From JAJDTR01 sp965220415 (lineage in GTDB: Bacteria > Poribacteria > WGA-4E > JAJDTR01), in the NCBI GenBank assembly GCA_965220415.1, contig OZ244829.1, positions 558,001 through 622,000 of the forward strand: a stretch of DNA of 64,000 nt, given 5' to 3'. Each line of letters starts with the position of its first letter. Position 1 is the first letter of the stretch. A program made the translations under genes and the position numbers. Of this stretch, positions 1 through 8,843 are shown in pieces. Under the pieces are notes generated by a model. It saw nothing but the letters and a program-made list of their open reading frames with translations, was not told the DNA's origin and did not search any database.

Positions 1-538
1 TGAGAACGCGTCTTGTTCTGTCCTGTGACAACTTCATGTTAAGAATATAAGCGACCTCCTCTTTGTCTTTTACTCCTTCCCATTCGCTTGAAGTGTGTCC
101 TTCAATCCGAATCTCCGCGATGTCCTCCTTGTATTTGTACTCGCCACCATCGGTCTTGGTTTCGGTTAAAATTTTGATGTATCTTGGGAAAAACTCATCC
201 AATATCTTCCTGAAGAGTGGACGAACCTCCGCCTTACCTTTTGCAAATAGTACTTCAGGTTCTTTGAATCGAATTGAGAGAGTTTGCTTATTTAAGACAG
301 CGTTCCATTCATCAAGGTCTTTTCTAAACTCTTTCTCAAGGTCGTTGTATAAATCTGATTGTAATTTCTCATAAGTGACAGCAATTTGTTCAATCTTTTC
401 TTTATCTGCACGGATATGCAGCATGTAACTGATGGCAATGAAAAGGAAGATTACCATTAGTCCCGCCATCATATCAGAGATTGAAATCCAGTGTTCTTCG
501 GTATCCTGTTCCCTAGTCGCTAGGATGTTTTCGTTCAT
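1..538 (-). CDS. zorB: ZorB-like MotB/OmpA stator protein (partial)
   Basis: Partial gene: the frame is open from an ATG at 538 to the window edge (179 codons), so the C-terminus is outside. Residues about 20-40 form one membrane segment with ISDMMAGLMVIFLF; Asp22 sits where MotB-type proteins carry the ion-binding aspartate. A charged linker follows, then an OmpA-like peptidoglycan-binding domain (VLFAKGKAEVRP, IRIEGHTSSEW, LSQDRTRRVL). In Zorya anti-phage systems ZorB is the MotB-like half of the ZorAB inner-membrane complex. The start is set by AAAGGAG, which overlaps the stop codon of the upstream gene, 9 nt away, so the two are translationally linked. The family call rests on the pairing and on the SDMMAGLM segment; the genes that would confirm it (zorC/zorD or zorE) would lie left of position 1. 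A generic MotB/OmpA protein is the alternative. Confidence 0.75.
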   Translation of the reverse strand, partial: MNENILATREQDTEEHWISISDMMAGLMVIFLFIAISYMLHIRADKEKIEQIAVTYEKLQSDLYNDLEKEFRKDLDEWNAVLNKQTLSIRFKEPEVLFAKGKAEVRPLFRKILDEFFPRYIKILTETKTDGGEYKYKEDIAEIRIEGHTSSEWEGVKDKEEVAYILNMKLSQDRTRRVL

Positions 539-547
539 CACACTCCT

Positions 548-2344
548 TTATTGGCGTCGTTGTGAGTTAGGTGATTCCAAACCGTTTGCTATTTGAACCA
601 CCTTGCGGAGTTCTTCTGTCAAAGGGGTGTAGTCAGTAACAAATCGACGTGAGAGGCTGGTTAGCTGACTGCCCAACGATTCTAGTGCTTTTGTGAGTTC
701 TGTACCAAGTGATTCATCCAAAACCTGAATTTGTTGTGTCATGAGGTTTGTGCTTTCTTGGAAAATGCGTTCAGTTTCTGTGCCGAGCTGCCTTGATAAA
801 GTTTGCAAGGTGTTTTCCAATCTTTGGTTGGTTTCTTCCAAGGTGCTTTCTAACCCTTGTGAGGTGTTCTGGATAACGGTTTCGACCCGTCCTGTGAAAT
901 TCTGAAAGGCTTCTCTTTGCCTTGTCATGTCTGCGTATGAATTGTCGATGCTTTCTCTAACTTGGTCTGAAAAATTATTCACGGCTTCTCGTTGGGACTG
1001 CATGGAGGCGTGTGAGTTGTCAATCGTTTCCGTAACGACGGTTGAAAATTCGTCAGTTATTCTTTGTATTTCCCGGCTTGTGTTTTCTATCATCGATTGA
1101 AGTCGTGTTGATTGATTTTGGAGTGTGTTCTCCAATCCCTGGTTCGTGGAAATAATGGTGGATTGAAGTTGCTGAGATTGATTTTCTAGAGCGCTTCTGA
1201 AACCTTGAAACGTACCGTCAATGACCTGTTCAACCCGTTCGGTGGTTCTCTGAAATACAGCTTCGGTTTGCTGTCGAATGTGATTGCCTGTATTTTCCAC
1301 CGTTGTCTCAAGTTGTTGGGACTGATTAGCCAAAGCTTCTCGTTGACTTTGCATGGAGGCGTGTGAATTGTCAATCGTTTTTGTGACTACTGTTGAAAAG
1401 TCATCAGTTAGTTGGTTTAATCGAGTCTCAATAATCGGAAATGCACTTCCTGCATTCTCAGCCAGTGTACTAAACGCTTCTAAATGCGCATCCAGTTGTC
1501 CTATTTGGTGTTGTAGCGCTTGAAGTATGGGGTCAAGTTGCTCTGCACTCGAAACGATGGCATCACTCCGATTGGCGATAATCTCCAATGATCGGCGCGA
1601 TTCTTCCACGCTCGCAGCCGCAATACGGAACTCCTCAGCCAATTCATTCATCTGTTGCCGGTACTGTTCCTGCCAATCGTTGATTCTTCCGACTGCCTCA
1701 TTTAGTTGCCTGAAGTTGTCACCAAACTGTTCGTTAATTTTGGCGTTGAAATCTCTCATGACTTCCTCAAGCGCCTCAATCAACGCCTTCGTATTATTTT
1801 CTGCCATCTGCTCTGCAAACTCGTTAAAGGCGCTAACCAACTCATCCTGTTTGTCGGAAAAGGTTGTTCTCAATTTTTGTAACTGTGTCAAAACGGTGCT
1901 GTCACCCTCTCCAGTTAATGATTTTTCAATAGATTGGAGAGACTCTCTGGTTTCCTTACCTTCTTTTTGTTCAACTTCTAGGATGTTCCTCAACAGGTCG
2001 GCTAGGTCATCAACCGTTGCACCGGAATAGGTTTCTGTTGATTCAGAATGTCTTCTCTGGTTGTTTAAGCTTGACCATTTGAGATAAATCGCTCCGGCGA
2101 TGCCGACAATGGAAGTGAAGAATGCCGCTTTCAAACCCTCAAGTAACTTGGGCACGCTCGCCTCAATATCATTTGTGTCGAAATTTAACAGCCCCCAAGC
2201 GATACCGACAAATGTTCCAAGTACACCGACGACGGTTACGATTGAGGCAATGGCATTAACTTGTTGGTGACGAATTTTCCGAAATCGGTAAATTGCTACA
2301 CCCATGAGTGCTAATGCTATGAAAATGATTAAGTACATGTCCAT
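548..2344 (-). CDS. zorA: ZorA-like MotA/TolQ/ExbB protein with long coiled-coil tail
   Basis: 598 residues. Three membrane segments near residues 4-19, 31-53 and 71-89 enclose the MotA/TolQ/ExbB-type signature GVLGTFVGIAWGL and FDTNDIEASVPKLLEGLKAA, which I recognise from ZorA proteins. Residues about 100-598 are Gln/Glu/Ser/Thr-rich coiled coil, like the long cytoplasmic tail that ZorA projects below the membrane. The start at 2344 has GGAGGAAG about 10 nt upstream; a second ATG two codons in is possible. The tail contains an internal duplication: two blocks with STVVT(K/E)TIDNSHASMQSQREA about 115 residues apart. It is transcribed with the MotB-like gene that follows. In Zorya the ZorAB complex is thought to sense invasion and recruit nuclease or helicase effectors. 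A colicin/biopolymer transport stator is less likely given the tail and partner. Confidence 0.78.
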   Translation of the reverse strand: MDMYLIIFIALALMGVAIYRFRKIRHQQVNAIASIVTVVGVLGTFVGIAWGLLNFDTNDIEASVPKLLEGLKAAFFTSIVGIAGAIYLKWSSLNNQRRHSESTETYSGATVDDLADLLRNILEVEQKEGKETRESLQSIEKSLTGEGDSTVLTQLQKLRTTFSDKQDELVSAFNEFAEQMAENNTKALIEALEEVMRDFNAKINEQFGDNFRQLNEAVGRINDWQEQYRQQMNELAEEFRIAAASVEESRRSLEIIANRSDAIVSSAEQLDPILQALQHQIGQLDAHLEAFSTLAENAGSAFPIIETRLNQLTDDFSTVVTKTIDNSHASMQSQREALANQSQQLETTVENTGNHIRQQTEAVFQRTTERVEQVIDGTFQGFRSALENQSQQLQSTIISTNQGLENTLQNQSTRLQSMIENTSREIQRITDEFSTVVTETIDNSHASMQSQREAVNNFSDQVRESIDNSYADMTRQREAFQNFTGRVETVIQNTSQGLESTLEETNQRLENTLQTLSRQLGTETERIFQESTNLMTQQIQVLDESLGTELTKALESLGSQLTSLSRRFVTDYTPLTEELRKVVQIANGLESPNSQRRQ

Positions 2345-2693
2345 ACTTGTAACTTCCTCCGATTGAATCTGTAGTCAGTATATAGTTTAGCGTGACGTGT
2401 GAGTCCACGCATGACAAAATCCGATGGGAAATCCTTTGCAAAAAATAGAATTGTTATTGTATCGTGCTGTCATCACGCTGTCAACCACTGATACCCAGCA
2501 GGATAGAGCAATCACATCTAATTCTATAAAGATGTGCAATCGTCGAATCCTAATCCGTGTAATCTGCGTAATCCCGTAATCCGTGATTCAGGCAATGTCC
2601 CCTTTTTCTGTTGATCGACATAACTGCCCGTGATAGAATAACTTTGGGATTTACAAAATTCCGACGCGAGCACTCATAATTTGGAGGGATACC
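2345..2693. repeat. Intergenic region with an interspersed repeat (family B)
   Basis: This 349-base gap between divergent genes must hold promoters for both, but none is clear. At about 2552-2597 it contains a repeat rich in AATCCGT/GTAATC units ending in TTCAGGCAATGT. Related copies are at 5941-5988 (same orientation) and 15120-15172 (reversed, CATTGTCTGAACTGTGATT). Confidence 0.5.
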
Positions 2694-2969
2694 GTGGCAC
2701 AAGACCAAAATAACAAAAAACAAGCGTATTGGCGGAAAAACCTCCACTATCTGGCTAGTCTGTTGGCTGTATGGTTTATCGCGTCCTATGGCTGCGCGAT
2801 ACTGTTCGTTGACTATCTCGACAAAATCAAGATTGGCGGTTTTCGCCTAGGTTTCTGGTTTGCACAACAAGGGTCCATATACGTGTTTGTCGTCCTAATC
2901 TTCATCTATGTCAAGTTGATGAATCGTCTGGATAGAAAGCACGATGTAGACGAAGAGGAGCGGAGTTGA
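2694..2969 (+). CDS. Small subunit of a sodium/solute symporter (DUF4212 type)
   Basis: 91 residues with two hydrophobic segments (about 21-41 and 56-73), an N-terminal AYWRKNLHYLASLLAVWF stretch and an acidic C-terminus. This matches the short membrane protein that accompanies VC_2705-type sodium:solute symporters. The start is GTG at 2694 with GGAGG 5-6 nt upstream. The stop codon overlaps the beginning of the symporter gene, so translation of the two is coupled. Role: presumed accessory subunit of the large symporter; its exact function is not established. Confidence 0.85.
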   Translation: MAQDQNNKKQAYWRKNLHYLASLLAVWFIASYGCAILFVDYLDKIKIGGFRLGFWFAQQGSIYVFVVLIFIYVKLMNRLDRKHDVDEEERS

Positions 2970-2971
2970 TT

Positions 2972-4753
2972 ATGACCGTACAAGCCTGGACATTCGTGAT
3001 GGTTGGGTTGTCGTTTGCGCTGTATATCGGCGTGGCGGTCTGGTCACGCGCAAGTTCGACAGGCGAGTTCTACGTTGCCGGCAGCAGTGTGCGCCCGGTA
3101 GTAAACGGCATGGCGACGGCGGCGGACTGGATGAGCGCTGCATCGTTCATCTCAATGGCCGGGCTCATCTCCTTCATGGGACGGGACGGCTCCGTCTATC
3201 TAATGGGATGGACTGGTGGTTATGTGCTGCTGGCGCTTCTTCTGGCGCCGTACCTGCGAAAGTTTGGCAAATTCACCGTTCCGGATTTTGTCGGAGATAG
3301 GTATTACTCAAGGGCCGCGCGGGTGGTCGCGGTTATCTGCGCGATTTTCGTGTCTTTCACCTACGTCGCGGGACAGATGCGCGGCGTGGGGATTGTGTTC
3401 TCACGATTCCTCAACGTCGAAATCACGGCGGGTGTCCTGATCGGCATGGGCATCGTGTTCTTTTACGCCGTGCTGGGAGGCATGAAAGGTATCACGTATA
3501 CACAGGTCGCGCAATACTGCGTGCTAATCTTCGCCTATCTCGTTCCGGCAATCTTCATCTCCCTTCTGATGACCGGGAACATCATTCCCCAACTCGGTTT
3601 CGGCGGGACATTGGCGGATGGGTCAGGGGAGTTTCTACTCGATAGGCTGAACGGCTTGAGTCGTGATCTGGGCTTCCATCTGTATACCGACGGTAGCAAG
3701 GCGACGATAGATGTGTTCTGCATCACGGCGGCGCTTATGGTCGGCACGGCAGGGCTGCCGCACGTCATTGTACGTTTCTATACGGTGCCCAGAGTCGCTG
3801 CCGCGCGCAGTTCGGCGGGGTGGGCGCTGTTTTTCATCGCACTCCTTTACACAACCGCTCCCGCCGTGGCGGCGTTTGCCAGAACAAACTTGTTAACCAC
3901 GGTTTCGGAGAAGAGCTATCAAGAGGTTCCGGGCTGGTTTAAGAACTGGGAAGAGACTGGCTTGCTGGCATGGGCGGACAAGAATTCGGACGGTAAAGTG
4001 CAATATGTAGCAGGTTCCGCAATTGACGGAAATAAACCGGTTTTTGGCAGTGGCAAGGGAGTTTCCGGTGAGCGCGTCGTCACAAACGCAAATCCGAATA
4101 CAAAGAACGAACTCTATGTAGACCGAGACATTATGGTGCTAGCAAACCCGGAAATCGCCAAACTGCCCAACTGGATTGTGGGTTTGGTGGCGGCGGGCGG
4201 CTTGGCGGCGGCGCTCTCCACCGCTGCGGGACTACTGCTTGTCATCTCCACATCAATTGCGCATGACCTGCTCAAACGGGAGATACGACCCGGAATCAGT
4301 GAGAAAGGCGAACTAATCGCCGCGCGAATTGCTGCGGGCGTGGCGGTTTGTATTGCAGGCTACTTTGGCATCAATCCACCGGGGTTCGTGGGTCAAGTCG
4401 TCGCGTTTGCGTTCGGTTTGGCGGCGGCGTCTTTCTTCCCTGCCATCGTCATGGGTATTTTCTCGAAACGGATGAACAAATTCGGCGCCGTTAGCGGCAT
4501 GATTGTCGGAATCACCTTCACCGCAGGATATATCATTTTCTTTAAGTTCATTCGCCCGGAACTCAACACGTCCGGTCACTGGTTGCTCGGTATATCACCG
4601 GAAGGGATTGGAATGCTGGGAATGGTTCTCAATTTCGCAGTGTCAATCACGATCTCGACTCTAACTCCTCCCCCTCCGACTGAGATTCAGGATTTGGTTG
4701 AAGATATTCGCGTTCCGCGAGGCGCTGGCGAGGCACGCGAACTATCCGTTTAA
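2972..4753 (+). CDS. Sodium:solute symporter, VC_2705/ActP-like
   Basis: About 593 residues with roughly 13 membrane segments, of the SSS family. Recognisable parts are the TGEFYVAGSSVRPVVNGMATAADWMSAASFI start of the transport core, the GGMKGITYTQVAQYCVL helix and the GGLAAALSTAAGLLLVISTSIAHDLLK helix with its sodium-site serines. A hydrophilic insert near residues 305-385 (NSDGKVQYVAGS) is typical of the VC_2705 subgroup, which is thought to carry acetate, propionate or similar monocarboxylates with sodium. I prefer ATG 2972, with GGAG 6 nt upstream; a TTG at 2966 overlapping the stop of the small subunit is the alternative. The substrate cannot be read from the sequence. Confidence 0.88.
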   Translation: MTVQAWTFVMVGLSFALYIGVAVWSRASSTGEFYVAGSSVRPVVNGMATAADWMSAASFISMAGLISFMGRDGSVYLMGWTGGYVLLALLLAPYLRKFGKFTVPDFVGDRYYSRAARVVAVICAIFVSFTYVAGQMRGVGIVFSRFLNVEITAGVLIGMGIVFFYAVLGGMKGITYTQVAQYCVLIFAYLVPAIFISLLMTGNIIPQLGFGGTLADGSGEFLLDRLNGLSRDLGFHLYTDGSKATIDVFCITAALMVGTAGLPHVIVRFYTVPRVAAARSSAGWALFFIALLYTTAPAVAAFARTNLLTTVSEKSYQEVPGWFKNWEETGLLAWADKNSDGKVQYVAGSAIDGNKPVFGSGKGVSGERVVTNANPNTKNELYVDRDIMVLANPEIAKLPNWIVGLVAAGGLAAALSTAAGLLLVISTSIAHDLLKREIRPGISEKGELIAARIAAGVAVCIAGYFGINPPGFVGQVVAFAFGLAAASFFPAIVMGIFSKRMNKFGAVSGMIVGITFTAGYIIFFKFIRPELNTSGHWLLGISPEGIGMLGMVLNFAVSITISTLTPPPPTEIQDLVEDIRVPRGAGEARELSV

Positions 4754-4775
4754 GCGAATAAGCTAATTCTATCTG

Positions 4776-5780
4776 ATGTCTAATGCTTTGCCTAGTCCCG
4801 ATACCATTGAAAGATACGACAACGCACTCTTGCCAGCCTTGGCGTTACTGGCAGGGCGGCAACTGGATATCTTCACACCGCTCAAAGATGCTTCGTTGAG
4901 CGCCGAAGCCGTTGCTGAGATTCTGGGAGTGGATGTGTCGAAACTGGAATTGCTCCTTTACGCGCTTGTTGCCACGGGAATTTTGACCGACGACGCCGGA
5001 CTGTTTTCTAATACTTCCGAAGCGAACCACTTCTTGGTGCGAGGCGAGCCTAACTATATCGACGGCGGACGCGACATAGATCTATGGGCACATCTGCTAG
5101 GCACGGTGCTCAAGACAGCGGATTCGGTACGGACAGGATGCCCGCAAGCTCGGCATGACTACAAAAACATGCCCGCGGAGGAGTTGGAGCGATTCTTCAG
5201 CAAACTCCATCCGGGCGCATTAGCAGCCGGATGCGATCTTGTTTCAAGATGCGATTTCTCTCCCTGTCGCAGGATGCTAGATGTTGGTGGCGGCTCCGGC
5301 GGGGTTGCAATAGCAGTGGCTGAAGCATGCCCCCACATTCGTGCCACCATAGTCGACCTTCCCACCGTAACCCCATTCACCCAACAATTCGTTAACGAGT
5401 CTAGCGCCAAAGATAGGCTTCACGTATTGGCGGCAGATGTAGCGAATGACGAGTTGACCGGCAGCTTCGATCTGGCGGTGCTTAAGGCGTTTACTCAAAC
5501 CCTTTCGCCAAATGAGATACGGAGAGCTCTTGGAAATGTTAGTGGTGTCATCGAATCGGGAGGCACGATTTGTATTTTGGCACACATTTTAGACAACTCG
5601 CGATTATCGCCGAGGGAAACGGCGGTATTCAATCTCGTTTTCCTAAATATCTATGAGGTTGGTCAAGCGTATACCGCGAGTGAGTATTACGAATGGTTGG
5701 AAGAAGCCGGCTTTGGCGAAGTAGAACGCACATATCTTGAAGGTGGCACAAGCCTTCTCGTAGCTCGAAAGCCCAAATAA
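4776..5780 (+). CDS. SAM-dependent O-methyltransferase with dimerisation domain
   Basis: 334 residues with the two-part architecture of the plant-type/CrtF/BchU/acetylserotonin O-methyltransferase superfamily. A helical dimerisation domain (LDIFTPLKDASLSAEAVAEILGV) occupies about residues 10-100. A Rossmann domain follows, with motif I LDVGGGSGG at 168-176 and the acidic VDLP after it. The C-terminal YEWLEEAGFGEVERTYLEGGTSLLVARKP is a standard ending. It starts 22 nt after the symporter stop and may be cotranscribed. The acceptor substrate is unknown; a small phenolic, carotenoid or tetrapyrrole-like compound is plausible from the family. Confidence 0.82.
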   Translation: MSNALPSPDTIERYDNALLPALALLAGRQLDIFTPLKDASLSAEAVAEILGVDVSKLELLLYALVATGILTDDAGLFSNTSEANHFLVRGEPNYIDGGRDIDLWAHLLGTVLKTADSVRTGCPQARHDYKNMPAEELERFFSKLHPGALAAGCDLVSRCDFSPCRRMLDVGGGSGGVAIAVAEACPHIRATIVDLPTVTPFTQQFVNESSAKDRLHVLAADVANDELTGSFDLAVLKAFTQTLSPNEIRRALGNVSGVIESGGTICILAHILDNSRLSPRETAVFNLVFLNIYEVGQAYTASEYYEWLEEAGFGEVERTYLEGGTSLLVARKPK

Positions 5781-5844
5781 TCCTTACTGCGGTGATGCCC
5801 AAATGTTCGCTTAATGATCAATTTCTAAGTAATTGATGCATGTC

Positions 5845-5876
5845 GAAACCAAGTTTTTTCTCGAAAACTTGGTTTC
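5845..5876. repeat. Hairpin repeat, family A (GAAACCAAGTTTT arms)
   Basis: Perfect 13-bp inverted repeat (GAAACCAAGTTTT, 6-nt loop TTCTCG, AAAACTTGGTTTC) downstream of the methyltransferase gene. Close relatives with GAAACCGAGTTTT arms are at 15234-15269 and 24016-24118. It could act as a transcription terminator, but its recurrence suggests a mobile or REP-like hairpin. Confidence 0.7.
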
Positions 5877-5940
5877 TTCCTAAATACGGTGGGCGTCGAG
5901 GTATCGGTTTTGTAAACTCATCATCGGCAACTAGCCACAG

Positions 5941-5988
5941 GCAATCAAGGTAATCTCATAATCCTATAAATTACAGTTCAGACAATGT
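5941..5988. repeat. Interspersed repeat, family B copy 2
   Basis: CAATCAAGGTAATCTCATAA followed by ATTACAGTTCAGACAATGTA. This is a diverged copy of the sequence at 2552-2597 and, reversed, at 15120-15172. It lies in the gap before rarA. Confidence 0.5.
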
Positions 5989-6064
5989 AAACCGCCGTCG
6001 CCCAACACTTACCGTATGTTCTTGGTGAGAAAACCACTTAGGCTAAACACTGAGAATTGTCATC

Positions 6065-7399
6065 ATGGCTCTTTTCGAACAGAACTATCAAGATGCACGA
6101 AAACAGATTGCCCCTTTGGCACATCGGATGCGTCCGGAGTCACTGGACGAATTTGTTGGCCAGGAGCATCTGTTGGGAAAAGATCGACCGCTTCGAATTG
6201 CGATTGAAGAAGATACGGTATCCTCATGCATCTTCTGGGGACCGCCAGGTTGCGGCAAGACAACCTTGGCTCATCTCATAGCGCAGCGAACTACCTCGCA
6301 TTTTGAACCCCTCAATGCAAGTACCAGTGGGGTGCCTGAGTTGCGTAAACGGATTGCCAGAGCCGAAGAACGCCTACGGTACAATGTTCAGCGCACAATC
6401 CTATTTCTGGATGAAATTCATCGATTCAACAAGGCGCAACAAGATTTCTTACTCTCGTTTGTTGAAAATGGCACACTTGTGTTAATCGGTGCAACGACGG
6501 AGAACCCCTCATTTGAAGTCAACGCGCCTCTTCTCTCGCGCATGCAGGTTTACGTTTTTCAACCGCTGGAAGTCAACCATCTTCGGCGGTTAGTTAATCG
6601 TGCTCTTGCCGACAGAGAACGCGGACTTGGCGAGTATGAAGCCGAATTGTCTGAGGATGGTATGGAGCTTCTGACTCGAATTGCGGATGGGGACATTCGA
6701 CTTGCCCTCAATGCGTTGGAGCTCGCGGTGCAAATGTGTAAGCCTGACGACCAGCACCGGCGGCACCTTGATGCCGAAATCATTCATACGGCTGTACAAA
6801 AACGGCTGCTACGCCACGACAAGGCGGGTGACGAGCATTACAACCTGATTTCAGCATTCATCAAGAGCGTGCGAGGCTCCGATCCCGACGCTACTGTTTA
6901 CTGGTTGGCTCGACTGTTAGAGGGCGGAGAGGATCCCCGTTTTATAGCGCGCCGAATGGTGATTCTGGCTTCCGAGGATGTGGGCAATGCGGATCCGCAG
7001 GCGTTGTTAATCGCGGATGCCGCGGCAAGAGCCGTTGAATTCGTTGGCCTCCCGGAGGCGCAATTGAACTTGGCTCATGCTGCGGTATATTTGGCATGTG
7101 CTCGAAAAAGTAATGCAGCGTATATGGCGCTGCTCGCAGCACAAAAAGATGTGCGCGAAGAACCTACCTATCCGGTGCCTCTGCACCTGAGAAACGCACC
7201 GACGCAGCTTATGCGCGACTTAAACTATGGAGAGGGATACCGGTATGCACACGATTTCCCCGGCCATGTGACGAACCAAGAACACCTGCCCGAAGCCTTA
7301 CAAGGAAGAACCTACTACAAGCCTACGGATATCGGTGCAGAAAGGCACATCCGTGAATATTTGAAAGAAATTAGAAAAACGTCCGATCACGAATCGTGA
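6065..7399 (+). CDS. rarA: Replication-associated recombination protein A (RarA/MgsA)
   Basis: 444 residues, the usual RarA length. This AAA+ ATPase works at stalled replication forks, related to clamp loaders and RuvB. The Walker A motif GPPGCGKT is at 59-66 and Walker B TILFLDEIHRFNKAQQD begins at 111. The RarA-specific N-terminus (PLAHRMRPESLDEFVGQEHLLG) and C-terminal MgsA domain (GGEDPRFIARRMVILASEDVGNADP, YPVPLHLRNAP, DFPGHVTNQEHLPE) are all present. The start ATG at 6065 gives a complete N-terminus. It appears monocistronic, followed by a short hairpin and then the sigma-factor operon. Confidence 0.96.
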   Translation: MALFEQNYQDARKQIAPLAHRMRPESLDEFVGQEHLLGKDRPLRIAIEEDTVSSCIFWGPPGCGKTTLAHLIAQRTTSHFEPLNASTSGVPELRKRIARAEERLRYNVQRTILFLDEIHRFNKAQQDFLLSFVENGTLVLIGATTENPSFEVNAPLLSRMQVYVFQPLEVNHLRRLVNRALADRERGLGEYEAELSEDGMELLTRIADGDIRLALNALELAVQMCKPDDQHRRHLDAEIIHTAVQKRLLRHDKAGDEHYNLISAFIKSVRGSDPDATVYWLARLLEGGEDPRFIARRMVILASEDVGNADPQALLIADAAARAVEFVGLPEAQLNLAHAAVYLACARKSNAAYMALLAAQKDVREEPTYPVPLHLRNAPTQLMRDLNYGEGYRYAHDFPGHVTNQEHLPEALQGRTYYKPTDIGAERHIREYLKEIRKTSDHES

Positions 7400-7424
7400 A
7401 GAGTAAGTTCAAATCGTACAGTAG

Positions 7425-7441
7425 GGTGGGCACCGCCCACC
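7425..7441. repeat. Short GC-rich hairpin (GTAGGGTGGGC type)
   Basis: GGTGGGC, loop ACC, GCCCACC, preceded by GTA. The same design (GTAGGGTGCGC...GCGCACC) recurs inside the miniature elements at 42.9 and 55.9 kb. The rest of the 7400-7612 gap shows nothing else I can name. Confidence 0.5.
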
Positions 7442-7612
7442 ATAAATGGGGATTAAGTTAAGGTAGGTACGGTTGGAAACCGCACTTAGCCCCGTCATCA
7501 CGGGAACGGGCACCATGAACCATCTTCGTAGGTAGCAAATTGCATTAAATAAAATTTGCAACCTTAATTATTGGTTAGTGTGTACATCGGGAGAAGTCGC
7601 GGAGGATTGATT

Positions 7613-8221
7613 ATGCCCGAACTCGACGATGAACTGATGCAACGCTTTCGCAAGGGGGATGTTGACGCTTTTAATCTTATTGTACGCCGTCACCGTGTTG
7701 CCCTCGTAAACTTCATTGCTCACTTTATTGGCGGAAATCAAGACTCTGCTGAAGACTTGGCGCAAGAGACGTTTGTTCGCATGTTCAAGGCGTCAAGCCG
7801 CTATAAAGCGGGTACAGCCAAATTTAGCACGTGGATGTACCATATTGCGTCAAACCTCTGTAAGAATGAATTACGAAATCGTGGAAGACGTGGTCGATTC
7901 TTCGTAGATAATGTTGCAGCAAACGATGAAGATGTCGGTCACTCGGCGAGAGAAGACTTAATTGCCACCGCTCCCGCAGATTCCACGTTTCAACCCGATA
8001 TAGAATTAGAACGAAAGGAGTTACAACGCGCTGTACAAAATGCTATCGCAGAATTACCTGAACGATACAGATTACCGGTTTCACTCCGTGATTTGCAAGG
8101 TCTGAGCTACGAAGAGATAAGTGATGTTTTGAACTTACCGCTGGGCACAACCAAGTCGCGGATAAATCGTGCGAGGTTAATGCTCAAGGATAAATTAAGG
8201 AGTTTCGTGGAGTCACTATGA
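7613..8221 (+). CDS. ECF-type RNA polymerase sigma factor
   Basis: 202 residues. Region 2 is seen in DVDAFNLIVRRHRVALVNFIAHFIG and SAEDLAQETFVRMFKASSRYKAG...FSTWMYHIASNLCKNELR, and region 4 in AELPERYRLPVSLRDLQGLSYEEISDVLNLPLGTTKSRINRARLMLKDKL. It is a group 4 (RpoE-like) sigma. The start is ATG 7613, with GGAGG 8 nt upstream; an upstream in-frame start is not supported. Its stop overlaps the next start (ATGA), linking it to the anti-sigma gene. Expected role: redirecting RNA polymerase to envelope-stress or similar promoters when released from the anti-sigma factor. Confidence 0.93.
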   Translation: MPELDDELMQRFRKGDVDAFNLIVRRHRVALVNFIAHFIGGNQDSAEDLAQETFVRMFKASSRYKAGTAKFSTWMYHIASNLCKNELRNRGRRGRFFVDNVAANDEDVGHSAREDLIATAPADSTFQPDIELERKELQRAVQNAIAELPERYRLPVSLRDLQGLSYEEISDVLNLPLGTTKSRINRARLMLKDKLRSFVESL

Positions 8222-8820
8222 ATTGCTTAATGGCGGAAGAGCACTTCTCCGCATACCTTGAAGACGAACTAGACTATCGGACAATAAAGGAATTTGAAGC
8301 GCATCTCACAGATTGTGAATCGTGCAGCAGTGAATTTGCGCTGTTTCGTAAATCGGTAAACTTTCTACATCAACTACCGCGTATTGAACCCTCATCAGAT
8401 TTTAATCGTTCCGTACAGTCTAGAGTGGACAATCTTGATGTCGATAGAGTTCCCGCTTGGCATCAAATCCTTGATTCGTTACGCACTCGGCCTGTGTGGG
8501 CATTCGGCGGGATTACAACTATTTTGCTCGTCGGACTGTTTAGTGCCTATTTTTACCAGAGCAATCTGAATGAGTACAAGCCCGCCTCCCCCGGAATTGT
8601 GTTCGGTTCCGACCCAACCCCTACCTATCGACGTGTCCTCAAGATTGATAATCAGGAACCATCAGCTCTGCCGATACATCAGGTCAATGTACCGATAGAT
8701 TTTGGCAGTGGAGGTTTTTTTGGAAGAGAAGCCTTGGAATGGCGCCCGCAGCGTACCCAACAAAATTTTATCTTACAAACGGTTAATTATGGCTCTGCTC
8801 CCCGCAGCGGAGGCTTATAA
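8218..8820 (+). CDS. Membrane anti-sigma factor with zinc-finger (ZAS) domain
   Basis: 200 residues. The N-terminal cytoplasmic domain carries the anti-sigma zinc-finger pattern Cys3...His29-x3-Cys33-x2-Cys36 (HLTDCESC), which binds the cognate ECF sigma. One membrane segment lies at about 94-113 (VWAFGGITTILLVGLFSAYF). The remaining ~85 residues would be periplasmic and have no recognised domain. The gene overlaps the sigma gene by 4 nt. The third gene of the operon is an HtrA-like protein, so a signal-relay module like those of RpoE/RseA or MucD is likely by analogy. Confidence 0.88.
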   Translation: MNCLMAEEHFSAYLEDELDYRTIKEFEAHLTDCESCSSEFALFRKSVNFLHQLPRIEPSSDFNRSVQSRVDNLDVDRVPAWHQILDSLRTRPVWAFGGITTILLVGLFSAYFYQSNLNEYKPASPGIVFGSDPTPTYRRVLKIDNQEPSALPIHQVNVPIDFGSGGFFGREALEWRPQRTQQNFILQTVNYGSAPRSGGL

Positions 8821-8843
8821 AGACACCGAGAAGGTCTTTGAAA

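Noticed and set aside
1527..2030. A 167-codon plus-strand frame inside the ZorA-like gene
   Set aside because: Antisense to the coiled-coil coding region, Ser/Cys-rich composition and no ribosome-binding site.
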